Part shown: positions 7,392 to 15,200 of the stretch, one piece after another | Position numbering within the stretch: the first letter of the stretch is position 1 | How the letters are laid out: every line of letters begins with the position of its first letter | Assembly (NCBI GenBank): GCA_002425705.1 | Contig: DIMT01000024.1 | Span: 17,575-36,170, forward strand | Source of the DNA: Firmicutes bacterium UBA5559 | Lineage (GTDB): Bacteria; Bacillota; Clostridia; Peptostreptococcales; Anaerovoracaceae | Length of the DNA: 18,596 bases | Direction: 5' to 3' | Position numbers and translations under genes: made by a program | Notes under the pieces: generated by a model | What the model saw: the letters and a program-made list of their open reading frames with translations, nothing else | The model's database searches: none | What the model was told of the DNA's origin: nothing

Positions 7392-7904
7392 ATGTCACTC
7401 TATGAAACTGCAAAGTATGAAGTTCTTGAAAAGGAGGGAAAGTTCGAGATCCGGGAATATGAGCCTTATTATACGGCAGCGGTTCCGGAATCGGATCCGG
7501 TTGAGACCTACGGCTTCAATCAGATATTTAATTACATCAGCGGAAATAATGTGAGCAATGAAAAAATTTCCATGACCACCCCGGTTTTCAACGAACTGGA
7601 GAAAGACAAGTTTACCACCGAATTCGTGATGCCAGGCAAGTACCGGGAGCAAAGTCCGCCCTTGCCCGACAATGAACGAATCACACTGAAAAAAAGCGAG
7701 AAAAAGCAATGCGCATCCGTTACTTTTTCCGGAACCGTAAGCGAAGAACGGATTAAGAAATATGAAGAAGACCTTCTGGACTGGCTGCTGGCTAAAGGCA
7801 GAATACCCAGTGGAACCTTTCGTCTTGCCCGGTACAATCCGCCAATCGTCCCACCGCCACTGCGACGAAATGAGATCCTCATCGACCTCCAACCAACTGT
7901 ATAA
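7392..7904 (+). CDS. SOUL heme-binding family protein
   Basis: The product is 170 aa. The sequence YETAKYEVLEKEGKFEIREYEPYYTAAV, then FNQIFNYISGNN, EKISMTTPVF, TEFVMPGKY and FRLARYNPPIVPPPLRRNEILIDL follows the SOUL/heme-binding protein fold along its whole length. Family members bind heme or tetrapyrroles; a bacterial role is not established. ATG 7392 is chosen because AAGGAGGG (7378-7385) lies about 7 bases before it; ATG 7386 would sit directly on the ribosome binding site. After ILIDL, where relatives would be near their end, the last four codons (CAA CCA ACT GTA) and the TAA lie in repeat copy C, giving the terminus QPTV. The unrelated ATPase downstream ends with the same QPTV. Confidence 0.87.
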   Translation: MSLYETAKYEVLEKEGKFEIREYEPYYTAAVPESDPVETYGFNQIFNYISGNNVSNEKISMTTPVFNELEKDKFTTEFVMPGKYREQSPPLPDNERITLKKSEKKQCASVTFSGTVSEERIKKYEEDLLDWLLAKGRIPSGTFRLARYNPPIVPPPLRRNEILIDLQPTV

Positions 7905-7960
7905 GCAGGTCTGGCAATTGGCAGTTTCCCCAACAAACGGACTCGCTTATAAAGTTAAAA
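7891..7960 (+). repeat. Gene-end palindromic repeat, copy C
   Basis: The left arm starts AACCAACTGTATAAGCAGGT at 7891 and the diverged right arm ends near 7960 with CGCTTATAAAGTT. The left arm contains the small hairpin CTGGCAATTGGCAG. The 28 bases 7886-7913 are identical to 9421-9448 in copy D. The left end encodes the tail of the SOUL protein, and the right end leads straight into the promoter of the ATPase gene. Confidence 0.8.
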
Positions 7961-7966
7961 TTATAC

Positions 7967-7994
7967 TTGAAATTATTATAATATGAAGTATAAT
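7967..7994 (+). promoter_or_regulatory. Promoter of the DUF234 ATPase gene with overlapping inverted repeat
   Basis: TTGAAA (7967-7972), a 16-base spacer and TATAAT (7989-7994). A second TATAAT at 7977-7982 has a weaker TTAAAA 16 bases upstream (7955-7960). The inverted repeat TTATACTT (7961-7968) / AAGTATAA (7986-7993) overlaps both the -35 and the -10, so a repressor site is possible. Confidence 0.6.
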
Positions 7995-8017
7995 AAACCA
8001 AAAGGGGGAGTGATGAG

Positions 8018-9439
8018 ATGGACCAATTTATTGGAAGAGAGCAGGAAATGGCATTTTTAGAGGAAGAATATTGCCGGATGGGGTCCTCTCTTGTAATTTT
8101 ATACGGAAGAAGACGAGTGGGAAAGACGACCCTCGCTTCACAATTCATAAAAGGAAAAAGTGCCCTGTATTTTTTGGTTACAGAAGAGAGTGAAAGCCAG
8201 AATCGTCAAGCCTTTCAGGAATTGGTGGCGGATTTTACGGGTCAGGAGTTGCTGAGGAGTGCCCGGTTGGACAGTTGGGAGCCGTTGTTTCAGATTTTGT
8301 TAAAAGAATCGAAAGGCTTAAAAAGACAAGAGGAAGACAAGAATGAGAAATTGGTATTGGTATTGGATGAATTCCAGTATTTAGGCCGTTCAAATCCGGC
8401 ATTCCCTTCAATATTTCAAAAGATATGGGACACTCACCTGAAGGATGAAAATGTCATGGTGATTTTGTGTGGGTCATTGGTATCAATGATGGAAAGCCAG
8501 ACACTTAATTATTCCAGCCCTCTTTATGGCAGAAGAACCGGGCAGATTAAATTAAAGCAAATTCCCTTCACTGGATACCAAGGATTTTTCCCTGACAAAA
8601 GAGGGAAGGAATTGATACCTTATTATGCGGTGACCGGTGGCGTCCCCAAATACATTGAGCTTTTCCACGGGGAAGAGAACATCTATAAAGCGATTGATCG
8701 TAATATTTTATCCAGGCAAAGCTTTCTTTACGACGAACCAACTTTCTTACTGCAGGGAGAGGTTATGGAAATCGGAAGTTATTTTTCCGTCATACGGGCA
8801 ATTGCAGCTGGCAATCATAAGCTGTCCAAAATTGCCGGAAGCTTGGAGCTAAAGCAGACAGGTCTGACTAAATATCTGAAAACCTTGATGGATTTGGATA
8901 TTATTGAACGGGAGGTCCCTGTAACCGAAATGAATCCGGAAAAGAGTAAAAAGGGTCTCTATCGATTCAGAGATAATTTTCTTTTATTCTGGTTCCGGTT
9001 TATTTATCCAAATAGAGGCCTGATTGAATCAGGTCATGGGGAATTGGTCATGGACAAGATACGATCCAACCTAGTGGATGGTCACATCGCCTATGTTTAT
9101 GAAAATATATGCCGGGAAGAAACATGGAGTCTGAATGGTTCGGAACTACTGGGATTTACATTCGATAAGGTGGGAAGATGGTGGGATGGCCGAAATGAAA
9201 TTGATGTTGTTGCGTTGGACTGTAACGGTCTTGATATCCTTTTCGGAGAATGTAAATACTGGGAAAGCAAGGTAGGGATGAATATTCTGCGGCAACTGGA
9301 AGATAAGGCCCGATTCGTGGAATGGAAAAAAGACAGTCGGCGCGAACATTTTATTCTCTATTCCAAAAGTGGATTCACAGAAGAATTGCAGGAATATGCG
9401 GCTACACGGAAGGATATCATCCTCCAACCAACTGTATAA
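8018..9439 (+). CDS. ATPase_2/DUF234-family ATPase with PD-(D/E)XK-like C-terminus
   Basis: The product is 473 aa. The N-terminal FIGREQEMAFLEEEY precedes a Walker A loop GRRRVGKTT (30-38). Walker B is LVLVLDEF with Asp117-Glu118, and GSLVSMMES follows as a sensor-like segment. The middle, KLSKIAGSLELKQTGLTKYLKTLMDLDIIERE, looks like a winged helix. The C-terminal DUF234 region has NEIDVVAL with Asp396 and FGECKYW with Glu411 and Lys413, the spacing of a PD-(D/E)XK nuclease core. The family is widespread in archaea and anaerobic bacteria, and its function is poorly known. GGGGGAG 7 bases upstream supports the start. The gene lies alone between repeat copies C and D, and its last residues QPTV and stop codon come from copy D. 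Related proteins may extend slightly further, so the C-terminus may have been replaced. Confidence 0.87.
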   Translation: MDQFIGREQEMAFLEEEYCRMGSSLVILYGRRRVGKTTLASQFIKGKSALYFLVTEESESQNRQAFQELVADFTGQELLRSARLDSWEPLFQILLKESKGLKRQEEDKNEKLVLVLDEFQYLGRSNPAFPSIFQKIWDTHLKDENVMVILCGSLVSMMESQTLNYSSPLYGRRTGQIKLKQIPFTGYQGFFPDKRGKELIPYYAVTGGVPKYIELFHGEENIYKAIDRNILSRQSFLYDEPTFLLQGEVMEIGSYFSVIRAIAAGNHKLSKIAGSLELKQTGLTKYLKTLMDLDIIEREVPVTEMNPEKSKKGLYRFRDNFLLFWFRFIYPNRGLIESGHGELVMDKIRSNLVDGHIAYVYENICREETWSLNGSELLGFTFDKVGRWWDGRNEIDVVALDCNGLDILFGECKYWESKVGMNILRQLEDKARFVEWKKDSRREHFILYSKSGFTEELQEYAATRKDIILQPTV

Positions 9440-9496
9440 GCAGGTCTGCCTGTTGGCAAAACTGTCAGTTGTCAGACCTGCTTATAAAGTTGGCAG
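9426..9496 (+). repeat. Gene-end palindromic repeat, copy D (best-paired compact form)
   Basis: The left arm from 9426 (AACCAACTGTATAAGCAGGT) pairs almost completely with the right arm ending at 9496, whose core is CAGACCTGCTTATAAAGTTG. It forms a hairpin of about 30 bp with a small central loop. The left end codes for PTV and the stop of the ATPase gene. The right end contains TTGGCA, which serves as the -35 of the Wadjet promoter. Confidence 0.85.
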
Positions 9497-9518
9497 GAAT
9501 TATCAAATATTGTATAAT
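9490..9518 (+). promoter_or_regulatory. Promoter of the Wadjet operon, -35 inside repeat copy D
   Basis: TTGGCA (9490-9495), exactly 17 bases, then a perfect TATAAT (9513-9518). Expected start is about 9524-9526, directly at the jetA ATG (9527). There is no Shine-Dalgarno sequence of note between -10 and ATG, so the mRNA would be leaderless or nearly so. Confidence 0.7.
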
Positions 9519-9526
9519 AGGTAGCG

Positions 9527-11005
9527 ATGAATACAAAACTAACAAAACCTATTACGGAAACCAAATATCTGTCGGCGGAAAACGCATGGCGCTATCGAAG
9601 CATCATGCGGCTTTTCTATGTCCACAGTCAGCGGTTTACTCACTGGCTTTCCAAAGAAGATGTTTTTGAAGAGCTGAGCCGGGAGGAAGATTTTTCCGAG
9701 TACACCTTGGAGCTCTGTCGCCAGGATTTGGATGTACTGGTGAGCTGGGGTAGCTTGAGCGCCGTTCAGGATACTGCCAAGGTTTCCACTTATCAGCAAT
9801 TTATGAATAAACAATTCCGATACCAGATGACCGAATACGCCATCGAAATCGAGCGCCTTACGGTGCGTCTGGAAAACCTGTTTTTTGAACATGGCTCTCT
9901 GGAACCTACCTTACTGGAACGGATTAAGAATCAGATTAGGGAGATGAATCGGATGGCAGGGGAGGACTACAAGACCATCGGTGGCTGGTGGAGCGGTCTT
10001 GCTTCGGATTTTCAACGGCTCAACCAGAATTATCAGGATTATATACGAGATTGGAACAGTGTAAAGGCCGAAGAAATGATGAAATCCAGAAGCTTCCTGC
10101 TGCAGAAGGAAAAACTGGTGGATTATCTTCGGCATTTTATTAAAGAACTTCAAGCTCATTCCTATGAAATTGAAGGACTGCTGAAGAAAATCAGCCCCGA
10201 TGAAAAATCAGCTATCTTTCAAAAAATAACCGACTATGAAAAGGACATTCCAAGAATCGATATGGAATTGGTTCAGGACGAAAGCATCCTGGAAAATATT
10301 CGTGGAAAGTATGAGAGCATGGAATTCTTCTTTTGTCAGGCTCCCGGGAGATTCAGCGAAGTGGAGCGTATCCTGGAGATTACCAATGAGATTATCCGAA
10401 AAATCACCAGATATGCGGTGGTCATTCTGGACGCAGCCAGCCAGTACACCAATCGGAAAGACGAGTATCGCCGGGTTATGGAGCTGTTCACTATTTGCAG
10501 CAGCCAGGATGAGCGGCACAAAATGGCAGGCCAGGTTTTTGGCGTTGGCAGATTTCGCCATTTTCAAGGGAATTTAGAGAGGGAAACGGACAGCATCTTC
10601 AGCAGTATTTGGGATGAGAGTCCTTGTATCGTGGTTACGGAGCCTAGGGTACGGACCTACCGGGATAAGATTCTCAAGACGGCCATCCGGGACGACAGTC
10701 AGGAAAAAAAGGCCATGAGGGAGCGGATCCTTTTAGAAAAAGAAGAAGAGCGCCGGGTAGTGGAGCAGGTGATTCGGGACCAAAAAATCTGTTTTGGTGA
10801 ACTGGGAGAAGTAGCCCCCTTTGTACGAAAAGTTTTGCTGAGGTGGCTGATGAAGGCTTTGACCACTCCTGAAACGGCAGTTTCTACCGAATACGGCCGA
10901 AAGTATCGACTGGCCAACCCAAAAGAAACAGCCCGATGCACCCTTGCCAGTGAAGACGGAAATTTCGAAATGCCGGCATTCGTGCTGGAGTTTGACGAGG
11001 TGTAG
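9527..11005 (+). CDS. jetA: Wadjet protein JetA (TIGR02677/DUF2397 family)
   Basis: The product is 492 aa, the usual size for this family. YLSAENAWRYRSIMRLFYVHSQRFTHWLSKEDVFEEL at about 14-50 is the characteristic N-terminus, followed by TEYAIEIERLTVRLE and GSLEPTLLERI. It corresponds to the kleisin-like subunit that closes the SMC-type motor JetC and carries JetB. A charged, arginine- and glutamate-rich helical region follows (about 390-430). ATG 9527 is the only possible start: an in-frame TAG lies at 9518-9520, and the N-terminal family motif begins soon after. No ribosome binding site precedes it. It is the first gene of jetABCD, which ends at 17594, and jetB begins 2 bases after its stop. 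The family identification is from memory of motifs, not a search. Confidence 0.87.
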   Translation: MNTKLTKPITETKYLSAENAWRYRSIMRLFYVHSQRFTHWLSKEDVFEELSREEDFSEYTLELCRQDLDVLVSWGSLSAVQDTAKVSTYQQFMNKQFRYQMTEYAIEIERLTVRLENLFFEHGSLEPTLLERIKNQIREMNRMAGEDYKTIGGWWSGLASDFQRLNQNYQDYIRDWNSVKAEEMMKSRSFLLQKEKLVDYLRHFIKELQAHSYEIEGLLKKISPDEKSAIFQKITDYEKDIPRIDMELVQDESILENIRGKYESMEFFFCQAPGRFSEVERILEITNEIIRKITRYAVVILDAASQYTNRKDEYRRVMELFTICSSQDERHKMAGQVFGVGRFRHFQGNLERETDSIFSSIWDESPCIVVTEPRVRTYRDKILKTAIRDDSQEKKAMRERILLEKEEERRVVEQVIRDQKICFGELGEVAPFVRKVLLRWLMKALTTPETAVSTEYGRKYRLANPKETARCTLASEDGNFEMPAFVLEFDEV

Positions 11006-11006
11006 G

Positions 11007-12215
11007 ATGAAAGAAACCCTTGAACTGCTGGACCGACGGTGGATTGTGAAAAGAAGAGATCCGGACCTTTACTTCCGTGTAAAGGACAAGCTGGAGGAAC
11101 TTCGATTTTTTTTTCAGGAGAAATGCGGCTATCAGATCATCGCCAATCCCTTGCTGATCAAGTTGGAAAAAATACCTGGCCGGTCGGAGAGCTGGATGGG
11201 AATCCAGGCCTTTGAGGAAGATCGGGACTACCTGTTTCTGATTCTGGTACTGATGTTTCTGGAAGATCAAGAAAGCGAAGCCCAGTTTATCCTTTCCCAG
11301 CTGACCGAATTTATAGAAAATAATTACCCCAAACCGGAAGACCTGGAATGGACCGTATTCAGCCACAGAAGAAGCCTCATCCGGGTAATGCGGTTTTGCG
11401 TAGAAGAGGGAATGATCTTAGTTACCGATGGAGATGAAAGTGGCTTTAGCCAGTCCGAATCAAGCCGGGAAGTCCTTTACGAAAACACCGGGATTTCCCG
11501 GTATTTTATGCGGCGCTTCCATTTTGAGCTTGGCGGGGCCCATTCCGTTCGGGATCTGGAAGAACAGGAATGGCAGGCTCAGGAAAGGGACCGGGGATTG
11601 GTTCGACGTCACCGGGTGTACCGGAAGCTGATTCTGTCGCCGGTGGTATACCAGGACGGGCCGGACGATGCGGATTATCTGTACATCAAGAATCAGCGTG
11701 GGCTGATTGAGAACGATGTGGAAAAATATTTGGATATGGATTTGTATCTTCATCGAAATGGAGCCCTCCTGACACCCAGGGAGGGAGTCCTGATCCATGA
11801 CCGTTTCCCGGACCGAAGCAATATCACAGAGATTGTTCTTCAACTATGCGGACTGATCCGGGAGGAAATGGCCCGGCAAGAGTGGAAACGTCAGGATTCC
11901 GATCGAGTCCTTTTATCCGGTAATAACTGGTACAGCATGATTGAGGAACTTCGGCAGCGGTACAGCCATGGTTGGAGCAAAAGATACCGGCAGCAGATCA
12001 CCACCCGGCAGCTTGTGGAAGAAATCAACCGGGTCATGACCGATTATGGCATGATGGAGATCCATCCAATGACAGGGGAAGTGGCCCTTCTGCCCATGGC
12101 CGGCAGGATGCTGGGTCGCTACCCGGAAGAATACAAGCCAAAGCAGTCTCTGAACGAAGAATCGGAAGCAGAGGAAGGAGAGGAGGACCAGGATGGAACA
12201 ATGGAAGATCAATAG
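11007..12215 (+). CDS. jetB: Wadjet protein JetB (TIGR02678/DUF2398 family)
   Basis: The product is 402 aa. Features are LLDRRWIVKRRDPDLYFRVKDKLEELRFFFQEKCGYQII at the start, LEKIPGRSESWMGI at about 51-64, FLILVLMFLEDQE and FSHRRSLIRVMRFCVEEGMILVTDGDESGF, the order expected for TIGR02678. This is the KITE-like (winged-helix dimer) accessory subunit that binds the JetA kleisin. The C-terminus is a strongly acidic tail, EESEAEEGEEDQDGTMEDQ. The DNA encoding it carries the GGAGAGGAGG ribosome binding site and the first 23 bases of jetC in another frame. ATG 11007 follows the jetA stop closely; the frame is open upstream but only inside jetA. The short gap and overlap indicate translational coupling and fixed subunit stoichiometry. 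Confidence 0.87.
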   Translation: MKETLELLDRRWIVKRRDPDLYFRVKDKLEELRFFFQEKCGYQIIANPLLIKLEKIPGRSESWMGIQAFEEDRDYLFLILVLMFLEDQESEAQFILSQLTEFIENNYPKPEDLEWTVFSHRRSLIRVMRFCVEEGMILVTDGDESGFSQSESSREVLYENTGISRYFMRRFHFELGGAHSVRDLEEQEWQAQERDRGLVRRHRVYRKLILSPVVYQDGPDDADYLYIKNQRGLIENDVEKYLDMDLYLHRNGALLTPREGVLIHDRFPDRSNITEIVLQLCGLIREEMARQEWKRQDSDRVLLSGNNWYSMIEELRQRYSHGWSKRYRQQITTRQLVEEINRVMTDYGMMEIHPMTGEVALLPMAGRMLGRYPEEYKPKQSLNEESEAEEGEEDQDGTMEDQ

Positions 12216-15200
12216 GGCCGGGCTGATTAATTTCTGGTATTACGACGAAGCAGAGTTCTCCTTTGAAAACGGAAGAATGCTTCTTCGGGGTGCCAACGGC
12301 TCGGGGAAGTCAGTGACGATGCAAAGCCTGGTTCCGCTGCTCTTCGATGGGAATAAGGCACCGGAGCGGCTGGACCCCTTTGGTTCCAGAGCCCGAAAAA
12401 TGGAATCCTATCTTTTGAGCGAAGGGCTGGACTTGGAAGAGCGGATTGGATACCTTTATCTGGAATTTGCCAAACCGGAGGCGGGGCGGTATATGACTAT
12501 CGGTATGGGCATGCGGGCCCGGAAAAATATGCCTTTGCAGACTTGGTACTTTATTGTTCGGGACAATACCAGAATTGGAAAGAATCTGGATTTTCAGCTT
12601 TATCGGGAAATCGGAGAGAAAATTCCCCTGACCGAGCGGGAGCTTAAAAATCGGTTGGGGGACGGTAATTCTGTCTATAGCAATCAGAAAGAATACAAGG
12701 GGGCGGTCAATGAATGCCTTTTCGGATTCCAGGACCTTTCCGATTTTGATGAGCTTATTGAGCTTCTGATTCAAATCCGAAGCCCCAAGCTTTCCAAAGA
12801 ATTTAAACCTACCACCATGTATGAAATCATGCAGAATTCCCTGATTACCCTGTCCGATGAGGATCTTCGGCCCATGTCGGAAGCCATCGAGCATATGGAT
12901 GAAATCAAACTGAAGGTGGAGGCCCTGGAGGAATCCCGAAATGCCCTAAACCGAATCGGCTTGGCCTATGACCGCTACAACACCCATATGCTGGCCCTGA
13001 AGGCCAAAGCCCGGATCAAGGCGGCTGAAAATCGGGAAGAAGGGGACCGGAGGTTGGAGCAGATCCGGAATGAGTTGTCGGACACCCGGGAAAATTTGGG
13101 AAAAAATAAAAGGGAACTGGAAACCCTGAAAATCGAATTCCGCAGCTTGCAGGCAGAGCAAAGCAGCATGGCGCTACAAGATCTTCAGCTATTAATGGAA
13201 GAAAAGGGTGGGAAAGAGGAGGAACTAAAAAACCGAAAAATCCTCATAGCCTCGAAAAATCAGCGGTTGGAGATGGATCAACAGCGTTTGCGGGAACTGG
13301 ATGACAAACTACGGGATAGCCGGCTGGAAATCGAGGGATTACAAAAGGAAATTCATAGGCTTCTGTCAGAAATGGAAACTGCGGCAACCGAGGCTGCCTT
13401 TGATGAGCACAGTTTTTTTCAGGATGAATACCTGAGGCAGGAAAATCGGTATTCTTTTGATCATCTGGAGCGGGAGCGAAAAAAGCATACCGAAGGACTT
13501 CGGCTGGGAGAAAAACTTCTGACGGATCTGGAGCGAATGCAGCAGGAGTATCAACAGCTGCAGCAGGAGGTGGAAAGGCTCAAGCAGGAAAAGGAAAAGT
13601 CGGAACGGGGCCGATTGGAGAGGGAACGTCTTCTCAATGAAATCCGGGCAGAATTTGCGGAAAGGCTCTTTGCCTGGGATAAAAAGAATCAGATTTTTCA
13701 TCCGAATCCGGAAGCCATGGAAACCGCCGCCGGACGGGTTTTCTTATACAATGCTCCCTTTAGTTTCCATGAAGTGAAAGAACCGGTAGGGGACACTTTT
13801 CATCAATGGCTGGCCGACAATACCCTGCAGGACAAGTCCCTGGAAAAACAATGGCAGGAGAGTATCGAGGAAAGAAAAGCATTGGAAAGGGAGCGGGATC
13901 AGCTGCGGGAAACCAAGGATCCGGAGCCTCCCCATGCAGAAGGTGTCCAGAAGAACCGCCAGCGGCTTCGGAATCAGGCCATTCCCTTTATCCCCCTATA
14001 CATGGCTTTGGAATTTGATAAGGACTGCAGCGACGGGCTTCGAAACACCATCGAGGAAGCGTTGATGGATCTGGGAATTTTAGATGCGCTCATCATCGAT
14101 CCCGCTTATCAGGAGGAGGTTCTGCGGCAGGACTGGGATGGTGCTGACAAATATATTTTTGCCGATCCTGGATTTTTCGCCCACGATATATCCCTTTATC
14201 TTCAGGCGGAAACTCAGGAATCAGGGATTACTCTCCAGCAAGTGGAGGATGTGATCAAAAGCATCTGGCTTACGGAGGATCAGCAGAAACTCTTCATCAC
14301 AGAAGAGGGTCAGTACGGCCTTGGTATCGTGAGGGGCAAGACATCTGGGGAATACCAGTCCCGTTTCCTGGGTCAAAAGGCCCGAAAACAGTACAAAAAT
14401 CTGCTTTTAGCGCAGCTGGATGAAGGCATTAAAAATTGCCGGGAACGACAGCAAGGGTTGCGAAGAGAATGGGAAGAGATTAAAAACAAGCGGGTTCAGG
14501 CGGAAGAAGAGTGGGGCCGATTCCCCGGGGAACAGGATCTGAAAACGGCTTGGACCGAATACCACCTGGCCCGGGAAGAGGAGGAACGGATTCAGCGGGA
14601 GCTGAAAGGACGCATTGAAAAAAGCGATTTCTTGTATCGGGAAGTCCAACAACGGAGTTTGGAAATCAAGGAAAAATTGGGGAAAATATCCCTGCCTCAT
14701 AGAGCATCAGCTTTCGCGGAAGGCATCGATCAGATGGAATTCTATACAGAATCCCTGTCAGCATTGAAAATGGCGGAGCAGCAGAAGGTCAGCCGGGAAG
14801 AATCCATGAGAAGTATGGAGGAACAGAGCCAGGACCTAGCAGACCGAATCTCAGAAACAATCGGGGAGCAGGGGGATTTGGACAGACAGATCCGGACCCT
14901 TGAAATTCGTTTGGCAGACATACAAAAGCAGCTGGCCTTATCCGGCAATGCGGAGCTTCTGAAAAGGGTGGAAGCCATTACCCTTCGCCTGGTGGAAATA
15001 CCGGAGGAAATGAACCGGATCAATCTGCAGACGGGAGGACTGGAAGAGCGGTCGGATGCCTTGAGCCGAGAGATGGAGGGGCAGCGGATTCTCCAGAATA
15101 AATGGCAGCAGCAGGAATCCTTGTACGAGAAGATTTTTGACGGGGAAAGCCAGCTGGCATATGTGGAAAAGCATCCTACGGATCCTCAGACCGGTCTGTT

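Noticed and set aside
4421..9496. CRISPR array
   Set aside because: Copies are separated by whole genes, are imperfect palindromes of varying length, and there are no regular spacers or cas genes.
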